Shown here: in pieces, positions 47,702-59,554 of the stretch
Layout of the letters: the number at the start of each line of letters is the position of its first letter
Position numbering within the stretch: the stretch's first letter is position 1
Assembly: GCA_964020155.1 (NCBI GenBank)
Contig: OZ026552.1
Coordinates: forward strand, 4,587,548-4,651,547
Length of the DNA stretch: 64,000 nt
Source: Chondrilla cf. caribensis
Taxonomy: Eukaryota; Porifera; Demospongiae; Chondrillida; Chondrillidae
Direction: 5' to 3'
Notes under the pieces: model-generated
The model's input: the letters and a program-made list of their open reading frames with translations, nothing else
Told to the model about the DNA's origin: nothing
The model's database searches: none
Made by a program: the position numbers and the translations under genes

Positions 47702-48828
47702 ATGTGGAGCTTTCTGGTAGTGATCTTGATCATTGGTGAGATTGGGTCAGTGGAGAGCACTGTCTTGTTGGAGGAGACAACAACTGACACATCTCACACT
47801 ATCAACAAGGTGAGTGGGGGAGGTGGAGGAACATTGGTTGTGGGGTGATGGTGATGGTAACCACATTCATCTACTCTACAGAGATCAGCACCAACTACAC
47901 CATGTGACAAATCCAGGGAAGGCAACGCCATCTACAGTCAGCAACAAACTGATACAGTGTGGATTTGTAAGAGTGGAAAGTGGACACCTTTCAAGTAAGA
48001 CAATATATATAGGAATATATGACACACACAACACAATGTACTGTATACTCCATTCCACAGGTTAACACTATCACTGGGAGCTACTCAAGATGTTCCCGCA
48101 TCATCCTGTAAGGAGATACGACAATCACTAACTGCTAACTGCTACCAACCTCCAACAGATGGGATGTACTGGATCACAATACAAGACCAATGTACCAACC
48201 AGACACAGACTATAAAGGTAACATGCTACAATACATCACAGAATGTACATTACAACTTACATCCTCTCTCTCTCGTACACTACAAAAGGTTTGGTGTGAC
48301 ATGTCCACATGTGGAGGAGGATGGACACTAGTGTGGAAACACTCCTACATGGAGGTTACTCCACTCACATCAGACATGTACTACTTCTCCAATCACTACA
48401 GACCCTGTACTGATATCAACAGTGGATGGTGCAATGTACCCCATAAATCTCGCCTCAAGCCCACTGAAATGATGATAGTTGCCTACCACAACAAAAGAGT
48501 CGTGTATGCCTATCGAGGGAAATTTAACCGTAACATTGACTCGGACTGGACAGGCGGGATTCTACTGGATCATCACAAGTGTGTGGACCATTGTGCCATT
48601 AATAATGGAGTTCGTCCAGCACCTAGTGATAATGGTAATAGAGATAACAGACTTCTTGGGATTGCCTTTGATAAAACCTCTCCTGAAAACTACTATGTCA
48701 GTTGTGATACATTCGCAAACAGTTTTGACAATCCCAGAGATTGTCGCTGGGGTGACTGTCACCTGCCAACTTCCATTTCTGCTACAAAGACAAACACTCA
48801 GATGACAGTAGCCATTTATGTACGGTGA
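47702..48828 (+). CDS. FRA9: secreted fibrinogen-related protein, subfamily A (mosaic 3' end)
   Basis: Exons 47702-47809, 47882-47994, 48061-48217 and 48289-48828 give 305 residues, no lesion. Exons 1-3 are standard A, with DTSHTINK in exon 1. The variable part is a patchwork. DHCAINNG plus APSDNGNRDNRL equals subfamily B gene FRB2. The KTSPENYYVSCDTF segment, including the rare SPEN, equals subfamily B gene FRB4. ANS, PRDCRWGDCH and TKTN follow. The intron 3 acceptor is ACAAAAG, shared with FRA5 and FRA7. A soluble secreted recognition protein is inferred. Confidence 0.88.
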
Positions 48829-49655
48829 TTGGTTGCTGCAGGAATGGGTTGGCAAAGTAACACAATATCTGATACAACTATGTTTATGTACATCAATTAA
48901 TGCATGTACTTACTTGGAAATTTAACTGAGGCAGTGGAATAATTACATAATACAGAAAATCAATTTTTGGATTCACTGAATGCATGTACACATTGTGGAT
49001 ATGCACTTTGAACCTTCACAACCTGGCAAGGAGTTACTACTCAAAATATGTCAAATTAGCAAGACTCCACTGTACTTGGTTATAGCCTTGTCTCAACCTC
49101 TCATTGGATTATGTAAATGTACATAACACCTACTCTGTACATAACACCTACTCTGTACATAACACCTACTCTGTACATAGCATATCAAGTGAAGATGTGG
49201 CTACTTGGAACCAGCCTGGATAGCGAGCTCAGCAAAATCCTTAAAAATGAACCATTTGGAGGGCTTTGGGGATCTCTGGTTTGTGAACCTTGTAAACATG
49301 TTTACAACATTTCATGAGTTTCCAAACTTGATTAGAACACAATAATGTCTTCTGGATTCTTTACAAAAGCACAACATACTCAATGACCTGATCCTATCAT
49401 TGTGTATACATTTGACTAATGCCAACATAATACAGGCCTACAGTACAGCATACATTAGGAAGGAGTTAATAATACACTGCTTAATTCGCCAGCATACATA
49501 CGGAACTACTTACAATTTGACAGAAACATTATAACAACACACTGTCAGTACATACTGTGGGTGCATATGTACATTGAAGAACAGCAGATGCTCTAAATGA
49601 GATTCATTGGCAATGAATAATTTTTAAAATTGCTAACAGTACAGCTAAATGCTAC
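48829..49655. repeat. Spacer before FRA10
   Basis: The 3' module has lost its GGTCATGACGGTTGGG to GGGAATAC part (deletion near 48985). About three minisatellite units (49127-49178), the intergenic repeat and the 5' module follow. No gene. Confidence 0.62.
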
Positions 49656-49683
49656 ATAACCGGAAGTTGAATGCCTATATATA
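49656..49683 (+). promoter_or_regulatory. FRA10 core promoter
   Basis: ACCGGAAGTTG followed by an altered TATA, CTATATATA (49675-49683), 61 bp before the ATG. It is the only array member with this TATA form. Confidence 0.68.
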
Positions 49684-49735
49684 TGGACATATCTCTAGCT
49701 AAACACAAGCTGGTGTGTAGATTCAAGAGGTCAAC

Positions 49736-50860
49736 ATGTGGAGCTTTCTGGTAGTGATCTTGATCATTGGTGAGATTGGGTCAGTGGAGAGCACTGGCTC
49801 GTTGGAGGAGACAACAACTGACATATCTCACACTATCAACAAGGTGAGTGGGGGAGGTGGAGGAACAATGGTTGTGGGGTGATGGTGATGGTGACCACAT
49901 TCATCTACTCTACAGAGATCAGCACCAACTACACCATGTGACAAATCTAGGGAAAGAAACGCCATCTACAGTCAACAACAAACTGATACAGTATGGATTT
50001 GTAAGAGTGGAAAGTGGACACCTTTCAAGTAAGACACTACATATAGGAATATATGACACATACAACACAATGTACTGTACTCCATTCTACAGGCTAACAC
50101 CCTCACTGGGAGCTACTCAAGATGTTCCTGCATCATCCTGTAAGGAGATACGACAATCACTAACTGCTAACTGCTACCAACCTCCAACAGATGGGATGTA
50201 CTGGATCACAATACAAGACCAATGTACCAACCAGACACAGACTATAAAGGTAACATGCTACAATACATCACAGAATGTACATTACAACTTACATCCTCTC
50301 TCTCTCGTACACTACAACAGGTTTGGTGTGACATGTCCACATGTGGAGGAGGATGGACACTAGTGTGGAAACACTCCTACATGGAGGTTACTCCACTCAC
50401 ATCAGACATGTACTACTTCTCCAATCACTACAGACCCTGTACCGATATCAACAGTGGATGGTGCAATGTACCTCATAAATCTCGCCTCAAGCCCACTGAA
50501 ATGATGATAGTTGCCTACCACAACAAAAGAGCCGTTTATGCCTATTGGGGGAAATTTAACCGTAATATCGACTCGGACTGGACAGGAGGGATTCTACTGG
50601 ATCACCACAAGTGTGTGGACCATTGTACCAGAAGTAAAAGCAATGGAGTTCGTCCAGCACCTACTGCTGCAGGGGATAACAGACTTCTTGGGATTGCCTT
50701 TGATAAAGTCTCTCCTGACAACTACTATAACAATTGTGATACAATCCAAAGCAACTTTGACAATCCTGTGGAGTGTCGCTGGCATGACTGCGACCTGCCA
50801 ACTTCCATTTCTGCTAAAAACAGAAATACTCAAATGACAGTAGCCATTTATGTACGGTGA
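49736..50860 (+). CDS. FRA10: secreted fibrinogen-related protein, subfamily A
   Basis: Exons 49736-49843, 49916-50028, 50093-50249 and 50321-50860 give 305 residues, no lesion. Unusual: AYWGKF for AYRGKF (CGA to TGG), at the codon that is TGA in FRB3, and KRAVYAY for KRVVYAY. Exon 2 has RERNAIYSQ for REGNAIYSQ. Variable residues: TRSKS, TAAGDNRL, V in KVSP, NNC, QSN after CDTI, H in RWHDC, D before LPTS, KNRN. All cysteines are kept. Confidence 0.88.
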
Positions 50861-51248
50861 TTGGTTGCTGCAGGAATGGGCTGGCAAAGTAACGCAATAT
50901 CTGATACAACTATGTTTATGTACATCAATTAATGCATGTACTTACTTGGAAATTTAAGTGAGGCAGTGGAATAATTACATAATATAGAAAATCAATTTTT
51001 GGATTCACTGAATGCATGGTTATGACTGTTGGGAGAATAGTCCATACATTATTGGGTGTACATGTGCATGGCTAGTACATGGGAATACATGCATATAACA
51101 CATAATATACCCATGTACACATTGTGGATATGCACTTTGAACCTTCACAACCTGGCAAGGAGTTACTGCTCAAAATATGTCAAATTGGCAAGAATCCACT
51201 GTACTTGGTTATAGCCTTGTCTCAACCTCTCATTGGATTATGTAAATG
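50861..51248. repeat. 3' module after FRA10
   Basis: Standard 3' module and CTTGGTTATAGCC spacer, leading into the largest minisatellite of the window. Confidence 0.65.
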
Positions 51249-51559
51249 TACATAACACCTACTCTGTACATAACGCCTACTCTGTACATAACACCTATTC
51301 TGTACATAACACCTACTCTGTACATAACGCCTACTCTGTACATAACACCTACTCTGTACATAACACCTATTCTGTACCTAACACCTACTCTGTACATAAC
51401 GGGTACTCTGTACATACTATCTACTCTGTACATAACACCTACTCTGTACATAACACCTACTCTGTATATAATGCCTACTCTGTACATAACACCTACTCTG
51501 TATATAATGCCTACTCTGTAAATAACACCAACTCTGTACATAACACCTACTCTGTACAT
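51249..51559. repeat. 18-bp minisatellite, about 17 units
   Basis: Tandem TACATAACACCTACTCTG with point variants (ACGCCTACT, ACACCTATT, AATGCCTACT). Because 18 is a multiple of 3 it yields long spurious ORFs on both strands. Shorter arrays of the same unit sit in the same relative position after several other array genes. It ends abruptly at RT-derived sequence. Confidence 0.92.
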
Positions 51560-52209
51560 CACTTTCAAAGAAGGTGTGCTGCAGGGTGATCCTCTTGCAA
51601 TGTCCATGTATGTATTAGCACCAATCATGCCCCTAATCAACGAGCTGAATAAGGATTCCCTTTGCCAGATTTGGTATACTGATGACTTGGCAGCAAGTGG
51701 AAGTTTATCCGATGTTCGAGAATGGTGGAATAAATTGAATACCATCGGTCCTAGATATGGCTATTACCCAAATTCAAAGAAATCTTGGCTGCTGGTCAAA
51801 GGAGATAGATGTCAAGAGGCTCAGAAAATGCTTCAGTAAAGAGGGGCCAACATCACCAACAGTGGGCGAAAATACTTGAGAGCTGCACTGGGCAATCCTG
51901 AGTTCGCACATGAATATGCTGAACAGAAAGTTAAGGAATGGACCGGAGTACTCAAGGCATTGTCATCCATCGGAAGAAGAGATCCACATACCACCTACTC
52001 CGCCTTCATCCATGGGCTAGTGGGTAAATGGCAATACATATTGAGGATGGTACCAGCCTTTCCAAGCAGCTAATCCCTCTAGAAGATGCCATCAGATTTA
52101 AGTTCATTCTAACAAGTACAGGGCCAAGCCAAATATCCAATGTTGAAAGGGATTTGTTTGCCCTTCCCTGTTGGTTGGGGGGAATGGGCTTGATCAACCA
52201 AAATCCTTA
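51560..52209 (+). pseudogene. RT-domain fragment of the same element family
   Basis: Begins inside the RT domain (FKEGVLQGDPLAMSMYVL, then IWYTDDLAASG). It continues through GYYPNSKKSWLLVKG to a TAA (51837-51839), then RKYLRAALGNPEFA and FIHGLVGKWQYIL. After a frameshift it reads LIPLEDAIRFKF, ERDLFALPCWLGGMGLI. The order parallels the 22-25 kb RT, but YADD is YTDD and identity is modest. 5' and C-terminal parts are missing; a C-terminal piece of this family lies 4.5 kb upstream at 46749. It is bounded by minisatellite on the left and by the intergenic repeat (AAAATCCTTAAAAATGAACC) on the right. Confidence 0.82.
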
Positions 52210-52620
52210 AAAATGAACCATTTGGAGGGCTTTGGGGATCTCTGGTTTGTGAACCTTGTAAACATGTTTACAACATTTCATGGGTTTCCAAAACTTGATT
52301 AGAACACAATAGTGTCTTCTGGATTCTTTACAAATGCACAACATACTCAATGACCTGATCCTATCATTGTGCATACATTTGACTAATGCCAACATAATAC
52401 AGGCTTACAGTACAGCATACATTAGGAAGGAGTTGATAGTACACAGGTTAATTCACCAGCATATATATGGAGCTATACTTACAATTTGACAGAAACACTA
52501 CAACAACACACTGTCAGTACGTGCCATGGGTACATATGTACATTGAAGAACAAGAGATGATCTGAATGATATTCATGGTCAATGAATAATCTTAAAATTA
52601 CCAATAGTTACAAATGCTAC
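52210..52620. repeat. Intergenic and 5' modules before FRA11
   Basis: Intergenic repeat, then the 5' module with TACATATGTACATTGAAGAAC near 52530 and a variant ATTCATGGTCAATGAAT dyad near 52570. No gene. Confidence 0.65.
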
Positions 52621-52648
52621 ATAACCGGAAGTTGACAGGCTATAAATA
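52621..52648 (+). promoter_or_regulatory. FRA11 core promoter
   Basis: ACCGGAAGTTGACAGG then CTATAAATA at 52640-52648, 62 bp before the ATG; same spelling as FRA9. Confidence 0.72.
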
Positions 52649-52701
52649 CAGGACAATGCTCTAACTGAACACCGACTGGTGTGTAGATTCAAGAGGTCAA
52701 C

Positions 52702-53828
52702 ATGTGGAGCTTTCTGGTAGTGATCTTGATCATTGTTGAGATTGGGTCAGTGAAGAGCACTGTCTCGTTGGAGGAGACAACAACGGACATATCTCACACT
52801 ATCAACAAGGTGAGTGGGGGAGGTGGAGGAACATTGGTTGTGGGGTGATGGTGATGGTGACCACATTCATCTACTCTACAGAGATCAGCACCAACTACAC
52901 CATGTGACAAATCTAGGGAAGGAAATGCCATCTACAGTCAGCAACAAACTGATACAGTGTGGATTTGTAAGAGTGGAAAGTGGACACCTTTCAAGCAAGA
53001 CACTACATATAGGAATATATGACACACACAACACAATGTACTGTACTCTTTTCTACAGGCTAACACTATCACTGGGAGCTACTCAAGATGTTCCTGCATC
53101 ATCCTGTAAGGAGATACGACAATCACTAACTGCTAACTGCTACCAACCTCCAACAGATGGGATGTACTGGATCACAATACAAGACCAATGTACCAACCAG
53201 ACACAGACTATAAAGGTAACATTCTACAATACATCACAGAATGTACATTACAACTTATACATCCTCTCTCTCTCGTACACTACAACAGGTTTGGTGTGAC
53301 ATGTCCACATGTGGAGGAGGATGGACACTAGTGTGGAAACACTCCTACATGGAGGTTACTCCACTCACATCAGACATGTACTACTTCTCCAATTACTACA
53401 GACCCTGTACCGATATCAACAGTGGATGGTGCAATGTACCCCATAAATCTCGCCTCAAGCCCACTGAAATGATGATAGTTGCCTACCACAACAAAAGAGT
53501 TGTGTATGCCTATCGAGGGAAATTTAACCGTAACATTGACTCGGACTGGACAGGAGGGATTCTACTGGATCACCACAAGTGTGTGGACCATTGTACCAGA
53601 CAAAATGGAGTACGTCCAGTACCTAGCAATAATGAGAATAGAGATAACAGACTTCTTGGGATTGCCTTTGATAAACTCTCTCCTGACAACTACTACCACA
53701 ATTGTGATACATTCTACTACAACTTTGACAATCCTGTGGAGTGTCGCTGGTACGACTGTAACCTGCCAACTTCCATTTCTGCTACAAACAGAAGGACTCA
53801 AATGACAGTAGCCATTTATGTACGGTGA
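52702..53828 (+). CDS. FRA11: secreted fibrinogen-related protein with a GC-AG intron
   Basis: Exons 52702-52809, 52882-52994, 53059-53215 and 53289-53828 give 305 residues with no stop. The intron 2 donor reads CAA|GCAAGA where the other subfamily A members have GT (CAA|GTAAGA in most). GC-AG introns are spliced at low frequency in animals and the surrounding match is good, so the gene may be functional. If unspliced, it would truncate. Leader MWSFLVVILIIVEIGSVKS. Variable residues: TRQ, SNNENRDNRL, L in KLSP, HNC, YYN after CDTF, Y in RWYDC, N before LPTS, TNRR. Exon 4 reads VRPVPS for VRPAPS. Confidence 0.82.
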
Positions 53829-55220
53829 TTGGTTGCTGCAGGAATGGACTGGCAAAGTAACACAATATCTGATACAACTATGTTTACGTACATCAATTAA
53901 TGCATGTACTTACTTGGAAATATAAGTGAGGCAGTGGAATAATTACATAATACAGAAAATCAATTTTTAGATTCACTGAATGCATGGTCATGACGGTTGG
54001 GAGGATATATAGTCCGTACATTATTGGGTGTACCCACGTACACATTGTGGATATGCACTTTGAACCTTCACAACCACCATACTGCTGAATGTATTGCATG
54101 TACATATTACATATTATATATATATATATATATGCAGTTCCTACTGTACTATTATCAATGCTGAGCATGGTGTCCCTAGTGGGGATCATAACGTAGATAT
54201 TCAACTACAGTCAATCTCTCACAATTTGTTCTTAATAGAGATGGTATATACATTAACGAGTTTGGCAAATTAACTTAACATTCATTACTGTTTGTGTAGT
54301 ATTATATTTGCATTGAAAAATTATTGAAATTGTTGTGGATGAAAGGTTCAGTGGGTAAAAGATTATGGTGGTGGATTTACAACAATTCACTAGCTGTAGT
54401 ACATACACATTCAGGACAATATTATGCAGTTGAGAGTGTGCTTGTGGAATATGCACGGTATGGTATATATGACCAAGTGAATGGTATATATGATGGACTT
54501 GCTGTTCCTACCACAGGAAGTCACAGCAAACTGATTAACTTCCTGTTCTTCATGTGACAGGAAGTGGTGCCACATGAACAATGAATTTGCTTCTTCAGGA
54601 TATTGGAAATCAACTATATATATCTAAAGCATATTTTGTATTACGGAACCCTGTTCTCTAATTACATATTGTAATGCAACTAACCATTAGAAGAGGAAAT
54701 AACATTCAATCCATGCAAGATGGAAGAGGTGTGTGTTGCATGGGTACTGATTAACATAATTGAACAAATTGAAAAAGGAAATGAATCCACCTGGTCATGA
54801 CGGTTTGAGGATTTCACCCGCTGTGTCTGGATTTCTCCTGGTCACCAGATCTCCTGAGAGGATTCGTTCGTGGATGTCTGTTTCTGGGAGTTGGTTGACA
54901 AATGACAATCACAAGTGACAACACAGCACGTACAGGTAATTCCACATCTTCATACCATATGTGTACACACACGTCCATGCAGTACAGTACATATGTATGG
55001 ATATGGAGTCTAACTTGCCTAGCAAGTATCGTGAAGGACACAACAAATCTCTACTTCTTATCAGAGGTATTAGCTATCAACACTGGTGGACAGCAGTGCA
55101 TGTGATAGACGCAGGGGCTGATTGGAGCTTTGTTAGCCACGAATATGTATGTACTGTATGTACAAACAAGGGTACCTGAATAAGTAGGTACTGTATGTAC
55201 TAACAAGGGTACCTGATACA
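53829..55220. repeat. 3' module after FRA11 and block a, copy 4
   Basis: Shortened 3' module (to 54060), then block a from about 54070. It holds the plus-open segment ending INFLFFM and a stop (54557), the CAGGAAGT inverted pair (54517-54567), the minus-open segment ending EILKPS (about 54800-54900) and the plus-open segment at 54985-55150. It continues into the GTACCTGAATA repeats, then the second copy of the unrecognised minus-strand gene, as after FRA6. Confidence 0.6.
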
Positions 55221-56960
<1,740 letters not shown>

Positions 56961-57297
56961 GAGAGGGTCAATGCCCTTTTCCACCCAAACAAACAGACCT
57001 CGTGAGAACATTGCACATAAGGGGAGGAATTCGCTACTTGTGTGGCAGTAGCAGAAGGGCCACAATAACAGTGAACACATAAGGGAAGGAATTCACTACT
57101 TGTGTGGCAGTAGCAGGAGGACCACAATAACAGTGAACACATAAGGGAAGGAATTCACTATTTGTGTAGCAGTAGCAGGAGGACCACAATAACAGTGAAC
57201 ACATAAGGGAAGGAATTTACTATTTGTGTAGCAGTAGCGAGAGCAACACAATACTAACGTTATTCATAGATACAATACCTACGCAAATCATTCCTCA
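56961..57297. repeat. Four ~60-bp tandem units upstream of FRB4
   Basis: Units containing GGCAGTAGCAGGAGGACCACAATAACAGTGAACACATAAG repeat from about 57020 to 57235. The copy upstream of FRB2 has only about two (37915-38005). Proximity to the FRB promoter makes a regulatory role possible but unproven. Confidence 0.8.
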
Positions 57298-57325
57298 AAG
57301 GTGGAAAGCAGGCAGGCTATAAATA
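57298..57325 (+). promoter_or_regulatory. FRB4 core promoter (B-type)
   Basis: GGAAAGCAGGCAGG then CTATAAATA at 57317-57325, 50 bp before the first ATG; matches FRB2. Confidence 0.7.
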
Positions 57326-57366
57326 CAGAGCTACCTACCTACATACGTACATACTACCACTGACTA

Positions 57367-58899
57367 ATGTTTGAATTCAAGTGTGAGACTAGCATGTGGT
57401 GTGTTCTAGTGGCAACTCTCTTGTGCACTCAAATTATTGTGGCAGAAACATCCGTTTCTTTGGGAAGAGGTGTAGCTGACACTAGCCACCTTGTGACCAA
57501 GGTAAGTACCACTAAGTACTAAGTATAGGAATGGGAGGGACATTGTATACAGATTCTGACAGCAAAAACCACAACAACAATGTAGATATGTTGATCCACA
57601 TGCACTGGAGAGATGAGTACACATACGTTGACATTCCCAACAAAGTACAAACATATATACATATGTATGTATGCACCTATTAGGAAAAGAGTTGAATTAA
57701 GTAAGCTAACTCTTGTTGTTTATAGTGATGGTAATGACCGTGCTTTTATCCGCATTGCAGAGGTCCATACCCACTACACAATGTGACAAGTCTACAGAGG
57801 GAAATTCTCACTACAACTCCTCACAAACTGACATGGTGTGGATTTGTCAGGGGGGGAGATGGATACCATACAAGTGAGGCATTGCAGAAAAATATGTAAA
57901 TGTATTGTACATCTGTATGTATATATGTCTGTACATATGTACATGCATTGATGGGTGAATCAACAAATATATACACATTACTGACATTCACACCACCAAT
58001 TTATCATCCACCCTACAGACTGACACTTTCACCAGGGACAACCCGGGATTACCCAGGGTCATCCTGCAAACACATACTGGAATTCCTCAATGCTACCTGC
58101 AACAAGACTCAGATAGATGGACCTTACTGGATCACAATCAGAGATGAATGCCCTCGGAAGGAACAGACCATACAGGTGAACATGTGCTTATTTTTAGCAC
58201 AGACGGATGTTGAGGAAGGGAGGGGGAAGAAGATATAGGGATGGGAAAGGCTAATTCTTCCTCATCATATAATCTTGCATATGTACATATGTACTTTAGT
58301 ACTCTCAATTATGCTGAGAATACAATCAGTATTTCTTCCTTCTCTCTCATTTCCAACAGGTTTGGTGTGACATGTCCACATGTGGAGGAGGATGGTCACT
58401 AGTGTGGAAACACTCCTACATGGAGGTTACTCCACTCACATCAGACATGTACTACTTCTCCAATCACTACAGACCCTGTACCGATATCAACAGTGGATGG
58501 TGTAATGTACCCCATAAATCTCGCCTCAAGCCCACTGAAATGATGATAGTTGCCTACCACAACAAAAGAGTTGTGTATGCCTATCGAGGGAAATTTAACC
58601 GTAACATTGACTCGGACTGGACAGGAGGGATTCTACTAGATCACCACAAGTGTGTGGACCATTGTACCCAGCGTAATGGAGTTCGTCCAGCACCTAGTGA
58701 TCATGCTAATAGTGATAACAGACTTCTTGGGATTGCCTTTGATAAAACCTCTCCTGAAAACTACTATGTCAGTTGTGATACATTCCAGAGCAACTTTGAC
58801 AATCCTGTGGAGTGTCGCTGGGGTGACTGTAACCTGCCAACTTCCATTTCTGCTAAAGCCTGGGGTACTCAAATGACAGTAGCCATTTATGTACGGTGA
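57367..58899 (+). CDS. FRB4: secreted fibrinogen-related protein, subfamily B
   Basis: Exons 57367-57501, 57761-57873, 58019-58175 and 58360-58899 give about 314 residues, no lesion. Leader MWCVLVATLLCTQIIVA follows the second in-frame ATG (57394). B-type exons 2 and 3 (SIPTTQCDK, WICQGGRW, PGTTRDYPGSSC). Exon 4 has GGGWSLVW in place of GGGWTLVW, the only change in this motif in the array. Variable residues: TQR, SDHANSDNRL (as FRB1), KTSPENYYVSC (as FRA9), QSN, G in RWGDC, N before LPTS, KAWG. The KAWG/TDWG ending is shared in type only with FRA12, its downstream neighbour. Confidence 0.87.
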
Positions 58900-59473
58900 T
58901 TGGTTGATGCAGGAATGGGCTGGCAAAGTAACACAATATCTGATACAACTACGTTTATGTACATCAATTAATGCATGTACGTACTTACTTGGAAATTTAA
59001 GTGAGGTAGTGGAATAATTACATAATACAGAAAATCAATTTTTGGATTCACTGAATGCATGGTCATGACGGTTGGGAGGATAGTCCGTACATTATTGGGT
59101 GTACATGTGCATGGCTAGTACATAGGAATACATCCATATAACACATATAATATATCTGAATCTCTGGTTTGTGAACCTTGTAAACATGTTTTCATCATTT
59201 CATAGGTTTCTAAACTTGATTAAAACACAATATTGTCTTCCAATTTGAAAGTTGATTGAAAAACAAAAGTGTCAATGACCTGATCCTATCATTGGGCATA
59301 CATTTGACTAATGCCAACATAATACAGGCTTACAGTACAGCATACATTAGGAAGGAGTACTGTTAATAGTACACAGCTTAATTCACTAGCATACGTATAT
59401 ATGGAGCTACTTACAGTTTGACAGAAACACTACAATTACCAACAGTACGTACGGGTTACTGTACAACTGCTAC
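58900..59473. repeat. Spacer before FRA12
   Basis: 3' module to 59155, then a truncated intergenic repeat and a much shortened 5' module; the ATTCATTG dyad and the GAAGAACAGCAG word are missing. No gene. Confidence 0.6.
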
Positions 59474-59501
59474 ATAACCGGAAGTTGAACGGCTATAAAT
59501 A
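59474..59501 (+). promoter_or_regulatory. FRA12 core promoter
   Basis: ACCGGAAGTTG and CTATAAATA at 59493-59501, 62 bp before the ATG. Confidence 0.72.
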
Positions 59502-59554
59502 CAGGACATATCTCCAGATGAACACCAGCTGGTGTGTAGATTCAAGAGGTCAAC

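Noticed and set aside
51233..51745. ORFs with VHNTYS or YRVGVM repeats
   Set aside because: Produced by the 18-bp minisatellite, whose unit length is a multiple of three; no start context, homologue or splice support.
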